64,000 nt of DNA from Flammeovirgaceae bacterium UBA6059 (lineage in GTDB: Bacteria > Bacteroidota > Bacteroidia > Cytophagales > Cyclobacteriaceae). Positions 18,900-28,518 of the stretch are shown piece after piece. How positions within the stretch are numbered: position 1 is the first letter of the stretch; each line of letters opens with the position of its first letter. Below the pieces are notes generated by a model. The model did not search any database. It was given only the letters and a program-made list of their open reading frames with translations, and had not been told where the DNA came from. The translations under genes and the position numbers were made by a program. The stretch is from positions 16,427-80,426 of the forward strand of contig DIYH01000010.1 of NCBI GenBank assembly GCA_002435755.1, read 5' to 3'.

Positions 18900-19034
18900 A
18901 GAAGGGGCCATCTCAAAAGTCGCATTGAGCTGGTAGAAGCCTCATGCCTCTAGTGGTCAGCTTCGTTTCGAATAATTTAGCATTATTGACCTATCGGAAT
19001 ATAGACTTCTGAAATAGCCGCTTCTTTCTACTGG

Positions 19035-19475
19035 TCAAATGTTACTGCGCGTCTCACAGTTTTCGTAAGGCACCTTAATATCAAAATAGCGCAGATCGAC
19101 TTTGGTAATTTCTGTATACCGCTTGTGATCAGGTTTGTACGCTGCTCCCGTACCTAGGTCAACACCTAAGCCTATAAGTCCCCATGTTAGTACACTCAAA
19201 ACAAAATTGCCTGTGCGAAACACAGGTTGGAAAGTGATTGTCTGATTTTCGCAACCTTCTTCTCGTAGCTCTACAACAAGTGGTCTGTTTCGAGAATAGA
19301 GTTCCGAAGAGGTGCCTGTACCTTGTTTTCTTCCATCAACATAGATTTCAGCATTTGGGTGGTCTTCGGCCTCAATACGCCCCACAAACTTACTTCCTCC
19401 AAACATTACTCCACAGCTTGTTATGCTACTCATAATAGTAACTAGTAAAACAATTAGGTTTAGTGATTTTCTCAT
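19035..19475 (-). CDS. PEGA-like lipoprotein
   Basis: I prefer the ATG at 19475, giving MRKSLNLIVLLVTIMSSITS followed by Cys21, a good lipoprotein signal; a start 30 bases upstream would put ten extra polar residues in front. The 146-residue protein has a PEGA-like beta domain (about residues 30-75; ADHPNAEIYVDGRKQGTGTS-like pattern with RNRPLVVELREEGCE) and a short hydrophobic segment (FVLSVLTWGLIGLGVDLGTG) that could insert in a membrane or form a barrel hairpin. Proteins of this build are common cell-surface lipoproteins of Bacteroidota. Function unknown. Confidence 0.7.
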   Translation of the reverse strand: MRKSLNLIVLLVTIMSSITSCGVMFGGSKFVGRIEAEDHPNAEIYVDGRKQGTGTSSELYSRNRPLVVELREEGCENQTITFQPVFRTGNFVLSVLTWGLIGLGVDLGTGAAYKPDHKRYTEITKVDLRYFDIKVPYENCETRSNI

Positions 19476-19585
19476 GATATGATTATATGATTTAACATTA
19501 TACACTGGGAAATATAATGGCCCCAGTGGCGATATGAGCAGTCTATTGACCCTATTATGATAGGAGAAGAACTGATTTTAATCAT

Positions 19586-19617
19586 AAAAAAAGCCGATGC
19601 TTTCACATCAGCTTTTT
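19586..19617 (-). terminator. Rho-independent terminator of the TonB receptor gene
   Basis: On the reverse strand GCTGATG and CATCGGC form a stem (one G-U pair) with a six-base loop, flanked by A and T runs. It lies 23 bases past the receptor stop. Because both flanks are A/T tracts it may also stop transcription in the other direction. Confidence 0.8.
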
Positions 19618-19639
19618 CACACAACGGCTTATCTTTTAT

Positions 19640-22600
19640 CTAAAAACTATATCTCACTCCAAACTGTGCCTGCCATCTCGAACTGACAACATTGTTATCT
19701 CTAATGCTATAGGGATTACCTGTCACTGGTGCGGTAAATGTAAACGTGGGCACATTTGTTCCTTCTTGAAATCCAGCAAAGTCTATTAGCTGAAAATTAC
19801 CATTGTCAGCTACAAAATTTCTTCGACCCCATTCCTTATTCAGCAAGTTTGTGAAATTGAATACATCAAATGTAAACTCTAAACGATGCTTTCTGTTTTG
19901 CGCATCGCGAACAAAAAAACCTGCTAGCAATTTCAAGTCGATAATATGTTCAAAAGGTGTCCTTGCCATATTTCGCTCTGCATATTCCCCTCTACGCTCA
20001 CTCAAGTAATTATCGTTCTCAATATAGGCATCTAGAGCAGTCCATTGCTCGGCAGCAGTTACCGTAACAATTCCATCGTTATCCACCTGGTCAACAAGCA
20101 CTATGTCGTTAGAAGAGGCAGGAACGTAGATCAGATTGCGTGGCTCGTCCAGGTTAGGATCATCTCCATTAAGCAGCCCATCGTTATCGTTGTAAACATA
20201 GGAGAAAGGTTGCCCGGACTGTCCATTGTAGAACAGCGTAATTCCGAAATCAAGCAAATCAAATAGCTCTTTTTGATAAGAAACGAAACCGGTCATCCTT
20301 GAGCCAAGATCAAAGGCCGATCTTTGAACCCCTGTAGGATTATTTCTGCCATCTATGCTGTGGAATTCTTGCCACTGTGATGAGTTAATAAAACTCCTAC
20401 CATCAAATAAGGAATAGGCCCTTGTGAATGTATAGGATACGCTAGCAGTCAGGCCATTGCTAAATGGACGTTGCAGCTGGATCGTACTAGCAAAAGTGTA
20501 TCCTTCATTAGTGTTGGTACCAAGAGTAATGTATCCATAATCCGGCTCAATGGGTGTAGTAAAAAATCTCGGACGATCATCTGGGGTACCTTCAAGTCGA
20601 ACAACAGAATCCTGTCTGTTGAGACTCTGGTATCGGACATTGTTCAAAGTCTTGCTGTATTGCAAATCAACAGTACCAATTAGACCTCCGGGAAGGACCT
20701 GATCAACGGCTAAACTAGCTCTGAGAAGTTGAGGATACTTAAAGTCTTCAGAGAAAAGGTCTACATCTCCTTGCAACGCCGACGTATTAAAAGGGAAGTT
20801 ATTCACATTAGGTTCAAGAGCAATACCACCATCACCAACTGGTGCAAACCCACGTCCATCAAACCCTACCAAAAAGCCACTGGTCGTTCCTGTTCTTAAA
20901 TAAACGCCACCAGGCCAGACAAAAGGAATACGGCTTGTAAATACGCCGATACCACCTCGAAGTTGTGTTGACTTATCACCATTAACATCAAAATTAAAGC
21001 CTAACCTTGGACTTAATAAGAGTTGCGTCTTGGGAAGCTGGCTTGCCCTCGCGCCTTGCAAATCGTAACCTGCTGCTTGCAATTCGAAAAGAGTGGAATC
21101 ATTGAATCCAGGATTCGCCAGTGGCTCGGTTGTAAAACTTGGTATATCCAGTCTCAGTCCACCTGTTATCTTCAACCGATCATTGACCTGATATTCATCC
21201 TGAGCGTAGAAACCGAGCTGAAAAGCGTTGAAGTCAGCAGCTACAGACGTAGCATCATCTCCGATGTTACTATTTCCGATCTCATGACCATAGAGATACA
21301 AGAACGCTTCATCGGCCAAGAACTTATCAATACTTGAATATGAGTATTGGGCAGGGTGAAGTGGTAAAAAGAGGTTGAAGATACTGTAAAACTCATTATG
21401 CGTTCCGAAAGTGAAGCTGTGTTTTCCTTTGAAGAGGTAGAGATTATTGGTTATAGTAAAAACATCCTGATTCACAACATTGGCCATTGAGAACGGCTCA
21501 CCACCTAGCTGGATCTCAGCACCACCATCATTGATAGAGATATTGGGGAAGCGAGCCCCAAGTATGTCTCTGTCATCTCGCACGGTAGTATACCCTACGA
21601 TTAGATTATTAGATAACTCGTTGCTAAAGTTTGATTTCAGCTCTAAAGCACTTGAGTTAGTAGTTGAAGGAAAAAATTGACCACTATTTTCGAACTGTAC
21701 AAAACTATCGTTAATCGTTCTTCTTCCTATCACTGTGGCCTTCGTGTAACTATGCCGTAATGATAGCTTATGACGGTCATTGATGTTCCAGTTAATTTTT
21801 GCAAGTACCTTCTCACCTTCCAGCTCATTGACGGTATTTAGATAGTCACCTGGTTCATAATTATAAGTATTGCGCAAATGATTGGCTACTTCATCAAGTC
21901 TATTGGCAGAACCATTGTAGGTAGCTGCATTAAATGGCTGAGGAGTCTCCTCCCGCTGTATTTCTGTATTAACAAAAAAGAAAAGTTTGTTTTTAATTAC
22001 TGGCCCACCTAGTCGAAAACCATAAGTCTTAGCTGAAAAGTCAGGTAGTCGCGTGCGAGAGTCTGATGAATTGTCCGTGGGCGTTTTTCCGGCTAGAGCC
22101 TCATTTCTCAAAAAATAATAGGCACTACCCTCCAAAGTATTGGTTCCACTTCTGGTTACAGCGTTTATGCCTCCTCCAGCAAATCCTCCTAAGGTAACGT
22201 CATAAGGTGCTAACACTACTTGAACTTCTTGGAGTGCATCAACACTTATAGGAGAAATGCCGGTTTGCCCTCCGTTTGTTCCAGATTGGGCTAAACCAAA
22301 CAAGTCATTATTCACTGCTCCATCAATAAAGATTGAGTTAAATCGATTGTTGATTCCTGCAAAAGAAACAGAGTTTCCATCTCCGCTAATATTCACTGAA
22401 GCCCGAGGATCAAGTCTAGTAAAGTCAGTCAGGTCACGAGCTACGGTCGGAGAGGAATTAATGGTTCTCTCATCAACTTTTGTTGATGCACCCGTTCTGT
22501 TACCATCTATTATTCCAGACGCGGTGATTTCTACCTCCTCTAGCTCTGTTGTGCTCTCTCGTAAATCAAGACTTAGTGATAAAGTCTGACCTAAAGTCAG

Positions 22601-22897
22601 GTAAATACCATCTTTAGCAAGTTCTTCGTATCCAACAAAGTTACAGGTTACAGTATAAGGTCCTCCAGCAGTTAGGTTGTTGAGGATAAACCTGCCTTCC
22701 AGATTGGAAACAGTGCCATAAGTAGAGCCTGTTTCAACATGAATCGCTTGAATAGTGGCACCCGGCAGTGGCTCACCATCTGAGGAGGTAACTAGGCCGT
22801 TGATCCGAGAGGTCGTAGAACCCTGCGCCAAAACTTCACTCGATGAGGTCAGAAAATAGACTATCATCAAGCTCAGCACTAGTAGAGTTTTCTTCAT
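19640..22897 (-). CDS. TonB-dependent receptor, Oar-like outer-membrane protein
   Basis: The 1085-residue outer-membrane protein has a signal peptide (MKKTLLVLSLMIVYFLTSSS), a carboxypeptidase-regulatory-like beta domain (about 30-120; GLVTSSDGEPLPGATIQAIH), a plug domain (about 135-250; NRFNSIFIDGAVNNDLFGLA, EVQVVLAPYDVTLGGFAGGG) and a large 22-strand-type barrel ending in the aromatic signature FGVRYSF for insertion by BAM. The plug sequence NINRTG-type and GINAVTRSGTN pattern matches the Oar group, not SusC: no SusD gene is adjacent. Oar-type receptors move large substrates such as protein or peptides, in either direction. It stands alone with its own terminator. Confidence 0.92.
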   Translation of the reverse strand: MKKTLLVLSLMIVYFLTSSSEVLAQGSTTSRINGLVTSSDGEPLPGATIQAIHVETGSTYGTVSNLEGRFILNNLTAGGPYTVTCNFVGYEELAKDGIYLTLGQTLSLSLDLRESTTELEEVEITASGIIDGNRTGASTKVDERTINSSPTVARDLTDFTRLDPRASVNISGDGNSVSFAGINNRFNSIFIDGAVNNDLFGLAQSGTNGGQTGISPISVDALQEVQVVLAPYDVTLGGFAGGGINAVTRSGTNTLEGSAYYFLRNEALAGKTPTDNSSDSRTRLPDFSAKTYGFRLGGPVIKNKLFFFVNTEIQREETPQPFNAATYNGSANRLDEVANHLRNTYNYEPGDYLNTVNELEGEKVLAKINWNINDRHKLSLRHSYTKATVIGRRTINDSFVQFENSGQFFPSTTNSSALELKSNFSNELSNNLIVGYTTVRDDRDILGARFPNISINDGGAEIQLGGEPFSMANVVNQDVFTITNNLYLFKGKHSFTFGTHNEFYSIFNLFLPLHPAQYSYSSIDKFLADEAFLYLYGHEIGNSNIGDDATSVAADFNAFQLGFYAQDEYQVNDRLKITGGLRLDIPSFTTEPLANPGFNDSTLFELQAAGYDLQGARASQLPKTQLLLSPRLGFNFDVNGDKSTQLRGGIGVFTSRIPFVWPGGVYLRTGTTSGFLVGFDGRGFAPVGDGGIALEPNVNNFPFNTSALQGDVDLFSEDFKYPQLLRASLAVDQVLPGGLIGTVDLQYSKTLNNVRYQSLNRQDSVVRLEGTPDDRPRFFTTPIEPDYGYITLGTNTNEGYTFASTIQLQRPFSNGLTASVSYTFTRAYSLFDGRSFINSSQWQEFHSIDGRNNPTGVQRSAFDLGSRMTGFVSYQKELFDLLDFGITLFYNGQSGQPFSYVYNDNDGLLNGDDPNLDEPRNLIYVPASSNDIVLVDQVDNDGIVTVTAAEQWTALDAYIENDNYLSERRGEYAERNMARTPFEHIIDLKLLAGFFVRDAQNRKHRLEFTFDVFNFTNLLNKEWGRRNFVADNGNFQLIDFAGFQEGTNVPTFTFTAPVTGNPYSIRDNNVVSSRWQAQFGVRYSF

Positions 22898-23263
22898 AAG
22901 AATTGAGTGTTAGAGTGTTTAACTAGTTAAGAATCTGAGATTAAAAAATCCAAATAAATCTATCGGGGTGGTCAATGAAGTCAGAATCTGATCGCTATTT
23001 AAGGATATTTTTGATATCGATCAATAATAGTAAGTTCATATTACGACATTATTAAAAATGTCCAATGTTTATTCACAATAAGCTAATTCACGATCGCACT
23101 GACCCATAGAATTATCGAATTAACAAACTCAGTTTTAGCCAATTTCGCCATGTAAATCATACGCACTTGCAACGCCAGCGTATAGTTAATTTATTTGGCT
23201 AATTTCGACAGCCAAGCAATGCATGTATCCATCCATTTGTTGGGTACACGACCTAACAAGCCC
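22898..23263. promoter_or_regulatory. 366-bp divergent intergenic region between the receptor and the purine operon
   Basis: No ORF is supported here. The sequence is A+T-rich and holds the divergent promoters. For the rightward operon a TTG at 23167-23169 is followed after 20 bases by TTTATTTG (23190-23197), a good fit to the Bacteroidota TTG / TAnnTTTG spacing, giving a leader of about 60 bases. For the receptor, CAAATAAA at 22951-22958 is the same box in reverse, but no TTG lies at the right distance. Confidence 0.45.
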
Positions 23264-24658
23264 ATGGATTTTTTTCAAATTCAAGAGAACGATACTAGTG
23301 TTCGAAAGGAAGTCATCGCAGGCTTAACCACCTTCAGTACCATGGCCTATATTGTATTTGTCAATCCGGCGATACTGTCAAAGACGGGTATAGATTTTGA
23401 AAGTGCGATGATTGCTACATGCCTGGCTGCAGCTACAGGATCTTTGTTGTCCGGCCTTCTGTCAAATTATCCTTTCGCGCAAGCTCCCGGTATGGGTCTC
23501 AACGCCTTCTTCGTTTACACGGTTGTTTTCCAGGCGGGTTATTCCTGGCAAGGTGGACTGGCGATCGTCTTCATATCGGGTATTGTATTTATTCTTCTTA
23601 CTGTCAGTGGCTTGAGAGCGGCCATCGCCAATGCCTTTCCTCCTTGTATTCTTCATGCTATTCCAGCAGGCATTGGACTATTCATTACCTTGATAGGTCT
23701 CAACAACGCAGGCATCATAGATATCAATCAAGGGCCTATCATCGATATCCTCCTATCCGAACCAACATATGAACCAGGCCAGTTGATCGATAAGGTCAAC
23801 ACTGCACCACCTCAAGTACTGCAGTTCGGTGATTTCAGCCAGCCTACCACTTACTTGGCTATTCTTGGATTTTTGATCATGTCAGTTTTGATGATCAGGC
23901 AGATCAAAGCAGCTATCCTGTTGACTATTGCGACCATATCGATTATCAGTCTAGTTTTAGGAGTTACCCAGCTGCCAAGTGAGGTTACCTACAGTTCTTT
24001 AGATCTCTCGCCCACTTTCTTACAGTTAGACTTTGGACAACTCTTCCCCAGTGACAACACTTCCTTATTTAGAGGAATTCTCGATCTATGTACCATCATT
24101 GTTGCATTCACTATGGTGGATCTTTTCGATACTTTAGGTACCCTATATGGTACTGCAGACAAAGGTGGTTTTATCAACAAGGATGGCAAGCTACCCAGAA
24201 TGAACAGAGCACTCCTAGCTGACGCCATTGCTACTACATTCGGGGCGTTAATGGGAACATCTACAACTACTACTTACATCGAAAGTGGTGCTGGAATAGC
24301 AGCCGGAGGTCGCACAGGACTTACGGTAGTTGTAGTAGGCATACTCTTCCTGCTCTGCATTTTCCTAGCTCCCTTGGCAGGACTTATACCAACGGCCGCC
24401 ACAGCCCCTGCACTCGTGATGGTAGGTGTGTTGATGTTGGGAGCAGTGAAAAAAATCAATTTCAGTGATCTTGAAGAGGCTATACCGGCATTCTTGGTGA
24501 TTGTACTCATGCCTTTCACATACAGCATTGCCAATGGTATAGGTACAGGAATCATTGTCTACACACTCATCAAAGTTGTTAAATTGGATTTGAGGTCGTT
24601 GAATCCAATTCTGGTGATTATTGCCGTCCTTTTCATCATCAAATACATACTACTGTGA
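23264..24658 (+). CDS. NCS2 family purine permease (AzgA-like)
   Basis: The start is placed at ATG 23264 (MDFFQIQENDTSVRKEV); a TTG at 23195 would add an unlikely 23-residue tail. The resulting 464-residue inner-membrane protein has about 13-14 hydrophobic helices and the AzgA signatures GLTTFSTMAYIVFVNPAIL (start of helix 1), GMGLNAFFVYTVVF, and TSTTTTYIESGAGIAAGGRT. AzgA proteins import hypoxanthine, guanine or adenine with protons. It is the first of three purine genes whose reading frames overlap; the next start GTG lies within this gene's stop (GTGA). The operon would import bases released outside the cytoplasm by the two following exported enzymes. Confidence 0.93.
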   Translation: MDFFQIQENDTSVRKEVIAGLTTFSTMAYIVFVNPAILSKTGIDFESAMIATCLAAATGSLLSGLLSNYPFAQAPGMGLNAFFVYTVVFQAGYSWQGGLAIVFISGIVFILLTVSGLRAAIANAFPPCILHAIPAGIGLFITLIGLNNAGIIDINQGPIIDILLSEPTYEPGQLIDKVNTAPPQVLQFGDFSQPTTYLAILGFLIMSVLMIRQIKAAILLTIATISIISLVLGVTQLPSEVTYSSLDLSPTFLQLDFGQLFPSDNTSLFRGILDLCTIIVAFTMVDLFDTLGTLYGTADKGGFINKDGKLPRMNRALLADAIATTFGALMGTSTTTTYIESGAGIAAGGRTGLTVVVVGILFLLCIFLAPLAGLIPTAATAPALVMVGVLMLGAVKKINFSDLEEAIPAFLVIVLMPFTYSIANGIGTGIIVYTLIKVVKLDLRSLNPILVIIAVLFIIKYILL

Positions 24659-26184
24659 TCCGATACTTATACATACTGCTCACAACAGTGATGATCGGGT
24701 GCGAGGTGCTGAGCTCAGAGTTCACTAGCAAAAATGAGTTGAAAGAAGAAAACTACTCCGATCAAAGAAAGGAACTCAGGCGGAGGGATAACAACTCAAG
24801 TTTTGATGCCTCTGTCAAGCTTACTGATAGGGAGCACCAAGCCAACGCCAAATTGATCTCATTGCGTGATAGTTTGCTACAAGCTTACGAGAAAGCACAA
24901 TACTTCCCTCCTGCTAAGGATTTTTTTAAGTCAAGAGAGCATATACAAACTACGAAACTCTATGGTCTCCTAAAGCAAATGCCAAAGGGTGGTTTCTTGC
25001 ATATGCATGCTTCTGCGGTCAAAGATTTTCATTGGTTGATCGACAAGGTGATCACACTTCCTGAGATGTATGTTCATTGGAGAAGTGATAATGAACAATA
25101 CCTAAAAGGTGAGCTAAGAGCATTCAATGAAGGTGAAGAACCTGCAGGGTTTGTGAATGTAGCTGAGCTTGCCACTTCAGAAGAAAGCTTTAGAGAGAAA
25201 ATGTATGAGTTACTCACATTGGCTCCCGAGACTGATAAAGATACCATTGATATATGGACAGAATTCGATAAGATCTTTCAACGTATCGGCGGTGCTTACG
25301 CCTATGAGCCCATTTTCAAGGAATTCCATAAAGTACTCTTTTTGAGTTTGCTTGATGACAATATCCAGCATGTAGAATTGAGACAAATAATGTTTGATGG
25401 GCTCTACGATCTGGCTCACGAAACAGGTTACTACAATGAAGATTCCATTGTACGGATCTTCAAAAAACTTGAAATAGAAATACAAGAAGATCATCCACAA
25501 TTCAGCCTTAAGCTTATCTATACCGACTTGAGGTTCCGAAGTAGAGAAGCCATAGCTAATTCGTTTGCAAATGCCTATGCGCTACGAGCGCGGTATCCTG
25601 AAATAGTCAAAGGCTTTGACCTTGTCTCAGAAGAGGATGCAGGTAATAGCACTCTCTATTACTTGGATGCATGGCTCAAAGCGGACTCCCTTGAGCATGT
25701 GTATGGCATAGATATGCCTTTCTACTTTCATGATGGAGAGTCTAACTGGTACAGCAACACCAATCTCTATGATGCAATATTGTTGGGAAGCAAACGCATC
25801 GGACATGGGATCAATCTAGCATTTTTCCCATCGTTGATTGATGAGGTGGTTGCAAGAGATATCTGCCTGGAAGTAAGTCCGATCAGTAATCAGGTGTTAG
25901 GATATGTCGAAGATCTTCGGGTTCACCCCGCCAATTCACTGATAAGACAGGGTGTTCAAATCACCATTAGCTCTGATGATCCGGCAATCTATCAATATGA
26001 AGGGTTAACACATGATTATTGGAGTGTACTGCTGGCCTGGCAACTTGACCTCAGAAGTCTGAAAAAACTCTCAATGAACGGTGTTCTTTACAGTGCATTA
26101 TCAGATAGGGAAAAATCAGATGCACTCGAGTTTTGGCAAAATGAATGGGATGAATTTGTTAACCTGCTAATCGATGAAATCTAA
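24655..26184 (+). CDS. Exported adenosine deaminase (ADGF-like)
   Basis: The GTG at 24655 overlaps the permease stop and gives MIRYLYILLTTVMIGC, a lipoprotein-type signal with Cys16. The 509-residue protein has every zinc-deaminase landmark: GGFLHMHASA (His116 and His118), FYFHDGESNW (catalytic His and acid), GSKRIGHGINLAF, LEVSPISNQVLGYV and the metal Asp in ISSDDPAIY. The long N-terminal helical extension (about 60-110) and length above 450 are like animal ADGF/ADA2 and bacterial extracellular forms, not the 340-residue cytoplasmic Add. It deaminates adenosine or deoxyadenosine outside the cytoplasm, feeding the nucleoside enzyme encoded next. Confidence 0.93.
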   Translation: MIRYLYILLTTVMIGCEVLSSEFTSKNELKEENYSDQRKELRRRDNNSSFDASVKLTDREHQANAKLISLRDSLLQAYEKAQYFPPAKDFFKSREHIQTTKLYGLLKQMPKGGFLHMHASAVKDFHWLIDKVITLPEMYVHWRSDNEQYLKGELRAFNEGEEPAGFVNVAELATSEESFREKMYELLTLAPETDKDTIDIWTEFDKIFQRIGGAYAYEPIFKEFHKVLFLSLLDDNIQHVELRQIMFDGLYDLAHETGYYNEDSIVRIFKKLEIEIQEDHPQFSLKLIYTDLRFRSREAIANSFANAYALRARYPEIVKGFDLVSEEDAGNSTLYYLDAWLKADSLEHVYGIDMPFYFHDGESNWYSNTNLYDAILLGSKRIGHGINLAFFPSLIDEVVARDICLEVSPISNQVLGYVEDLRVHPANSLIRQGVQITISSDDPAIYQYEGLTHDYWSVLLAWQLDLRSLKKLSMNGVLYSALSDREKSDALEFWQNEWDEFVNLLIDEI

Positions 26185-27274
26185 CAACCAACAAATGATC
26201 TTACGTCTATCTCTCTTTGTCTTCGTGGCTATCGTATTTTCTTGTCAGCCCTCGCAATCCCCGGAACCTACTACCGCCAAAATCCCAATCAAAGTAGTTG
26301 TATTAAGTATGTTTGAACGAGATCAGGATGAAGGAGACATCCCTGGAGAATTTCAGAATTGGGTGGAGCGCCTACCTCTGGATAGTGTGATACCGTTTGC
26401 TCAAGGCAATCGGGACCTGCGATACAACAATCGTGGCATACTTGGGATGGTCACTGGCATAGGTACTGCCAAAGCCGCAGCTTCTGTGATGGCACTTGGA
26501 CTCGACGATCGCTTTGATCTGACTAATGCCTACTGGCTCGTCGCGGGGATTGCAGGAGTAGACCCGAATGATGCATCCGCTGGCTCAGCAGCATGGGCGG
26601 AGTGGGTCATTGATGGAGACCTGTCACACGAGATCGATGCACGGGAAATTCCAGAGGATTGGCCTACCGGATACATCCCATTGAGGTTAACAAAACCCTA
26701 CGAAACTCCCGTACCCGAAAACAATGAGGGGGTTGCTTATCGACTCAATTCAGGTCTGGTCGACTGGGCCTATGATTTGACAAAAGATATTGAGTTGATG
26801 GATACGCCAGAGGTAGAGAAGCTGCGCGAATTGTACAAAGAATACCCAAATGCGCAAAAGCCTCCATTCGTGCTTAAGGGGGACCAACTGGCTGCTATGA
26901 CCTACTGGCATGGCGAACTAATGAACCAATGGGCCAACGACTGGGTCAGCTATTGGTCAAAGGGTGAGGGCAACTTCGTGACCTCAGCAATGGAAGATAC
27001 AGGTACACTACAAGCACTTACATTCCTCGATAATGCAGGCAGAGTTGATGTTAATCGTGTGCTCGTGCTGCGTACTGCCAGTAACTACACTATGCAGTAT
27101 AAAGGTATCACTGCAGCGGAAAGCTTAAGCGGAGAAAAACTTAAAGGCAAAGGCTATACTGCCTATATTCCGTCTCTAGACGCTGCTTATCAAGTAGGCA
27201 GTGTGGTGGTCAATGAGCTAGTGGATAACTGGGAGGAGTATGAAAGGATTTTGCCTGAAGCTAAGGGTAATTGA
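26174..27274 (+). CDS. Purine nucleoside permease family (NUP) lipoprotein
   Basis: The gene overlaps the adenosine deaminase by 11 bases. The 366-residue product has a lipoprotein signal with the acylated Cys near residue 24 (VFVAIVFSCQPSQ). The body matches the purine nucleoside permease family (PF06516): IKVVVLSMFERDQDEGDIPG, GIGTAKAAASVMALGL, TNAYWLVAGIAGVDPNDA and TLQALTFLDNAGRVDVNRVLVLRTASN-type segments. The fold is related to nucleoside phosphorylases, and some members may cleave rather than transport nucleosides. No membrane helices are present beyond the signal, so an exported nucleoside-binding or nucleoside-splitting role is likely. It fits between deaminase and base permease. Confidence 0.88.
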   Translation: MKSNNQQMILRLSLFVFVAIVFSCQPSQSPEPTTAKIPIKVVVLSMFERDQDEGDIPGEFQNWVERLPLDSVIPFAQGNRDLRYNNRGILGMVTGIGTAKAAASVMALGLDDRFDLTNAYWLVAGIAGVDPNDASAGSAAWAEWVIDGDLSHEIDAREIPEDWPTGYIPLRLTKPYETPVPENNEGVAYRLNSGLVDWAYDLTKDIELMDTPEVEKLRELYKEYPNAQKPPFVLKGDQLAAMTYWHGELMNQWANDWVSYWSKGEGNFVTSAMEDTGTLQALTFLDNAGRVDVNRVLVLRTASNYTMQYKGITAAESLSGEKLKGKGYTAYIPSLDAAYQVGSVVVNELVDNWEEYERILPEAKGN

Positions 27275-27292
27275 GAAAGACCGATTAACGCT

Positions 27293-27489
27293 CTAGTCTA
27301 AGCTGTTCTTCACTCGATATTTCCATGGCGTACTAGTAGTATTGAGCCTTATATAGTTTGCTTTGAGGAAGAGATCATTCCAACCCAGAACTATAATGAC
27401 TTTCTTCTTGTCAACGGCCTCCGTCGGATAATTACGAGCAGTTAAGAAATCCTAATATCAAATTCAATAATAGGTTCTTCAGACTTCAT
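27293..27489 (-). pseudogene. Possible frameshifted small gene behind murB
   Basis: Behind murB on the same strand an ATG at 27489 opens MKSEEPIIEFDIRIS and stops at once. In the next frame, from about 27451, 52 codons are open to a TAG at 27293, including EAVDKKKVIIVLGWNDLFLK and PWKYRVKNSLD. Joined by one frame change near 27455 they would make a protein of about 65 residues. The composition looks protein-like but no family is recognised, so this could be chance. Confidence 0.25.
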
Positions 27490-27501
27490 GGGATTGATGC
27501 G

Positions 27502-28518
27502 CTAAACCACATTCACCTCTGGTACAATACTAATTCCAAACTTCTGCATCACAGAGGCCTGAATAGCCAACGCTAACTTATAAATGTCCCGACCCTTTCC
27601 TTGGCCATAGTTAACTAGAACCAGCGCCTGTTTTGAATGCACACCAATATCACCTTCCCTGAATCCTTTCCAGCCACATTGCTCAATGAGCCATCCAGCA
27701 AGCACTTTGGTATTGCCTTCACCAACTTCATAGCTAGGCATATCAACAAACTCCGTTTTCAAATTACCAAACTGATCTTTAGGAATTGTTGGATTCTTGA
27801 AAAAGCTCCCAGCATTACCTATTTCCATAGGATCAGGCAGCTTGCTTTGGCGGATTTTGATCACCGCATCGGAGACAGCTTTGATCGACAACTCCTCAAC
27901 ACCCATTTCCGATAGGGTGTCAGCAATAGCACCGTAGCTCGTGTTGAACGTAGGTTTTTTGTTCAGTCTGAAGTTCACCGCCGTAATGATATATTCTCCC
28001 TTAGCACTGGTCTTGAAGATGCTCTCTCTGTAGCCAAACTCACAGTCATGGGCAGTGAACATATGGCGGCTGCCATCTTTCAATGCCACCGCTTCCAGTG
28101 AGTTAAATACCTCCTTGATCTCTACACCATAGGCTCCAATATTCTGCATGGGGGCTGCTCCGACTGTACCCGGAATCAACGAAAGATTCTCGACACCAGC
28201 CCAGCCATTCTCGATTGCATATAATACAAATTGATGCCAGTTCTCACCAGCCCCCACACTTACCCATACGTGATCAACATTCTCTTTAACGACCTGTATG
28301 CCCGTGATCTCATTCTTGAGCACCACACCATCAAAATCCTGTGTTAGTAAGATATTGGAGCCACCTCCAAGCACGAGCAGGGAACGGTCTTGCAAGAAGT
28401 CAGTTTCAATAAAACCTATTAGAGAATCTACATCGTCAAATCGCCCAAAAAGTTTAGCACTTTGCTTGAGACCAAAAGTATTGAATGGGTGTAGAGACTC
28501 GTTTTGTGTTAAGTTCAT
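27502..28518 (-). CDS. murB: UDP-N-acetylenolpyruvoylglucosamine reductase
   Basis: The 338-residue FAD enzyme reduces UDP-GlcNAc-enolpyruvate to UDP-MurNAc in peptidoglycan synthesis. The FAD-binding segment has VLGGGSNILLT (about 50-60) and IPGTVGAAPMQNIGAYGVEI, and the catalytic parts show EFGYRESIFK, GNAGSFFKNP (active Ser) and the terminal Glu in SIVPEVNVV. The insert with Tyr-containing loop and the length place it with type I MurB (Escherichia coli-like). Its ATG follows the TAG of the symporter gene with no gap, so the two are probably cotranscribed. Confidence 0.96.
   Translation of the reverse strand: MNLTQNESLHPFNTFGLKQSAKLFGRFDDVDSLIGFIETDFLQDRSLLVLGGGSNILLTQDFDGVVLKNEITGIQVVKENVDHVWVSVGAGENWHQFVLYAIENGWAGVENLSLIPGTVGAAPMQNIGAYGVEIKEVFNSLEAVALKDGSRHMFTAHDCEFGYRESIFKTSAKGEYIITAVNFRLNKKPTFNTSYGAIADTLSEMGVEELSIKAVSDAVIKIRQSKLPDPMEIGNAGSFFKNPTIPKDQFGNLKTEFVDMPSYEVGEGNTKVLAGWLIEQCGWKGFREGDIGVHSKQALVLVNYGQGKGRDIYKLALAIQASVMQKFGISIVPEVNVV

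Noticed and set aside
18864..18912. Inverted repeat of about 11 bases around the end of the TraB-like gene
   Set aside because: The arms are 29 bases apart, there is no T run and one arm is coding; could be chance.
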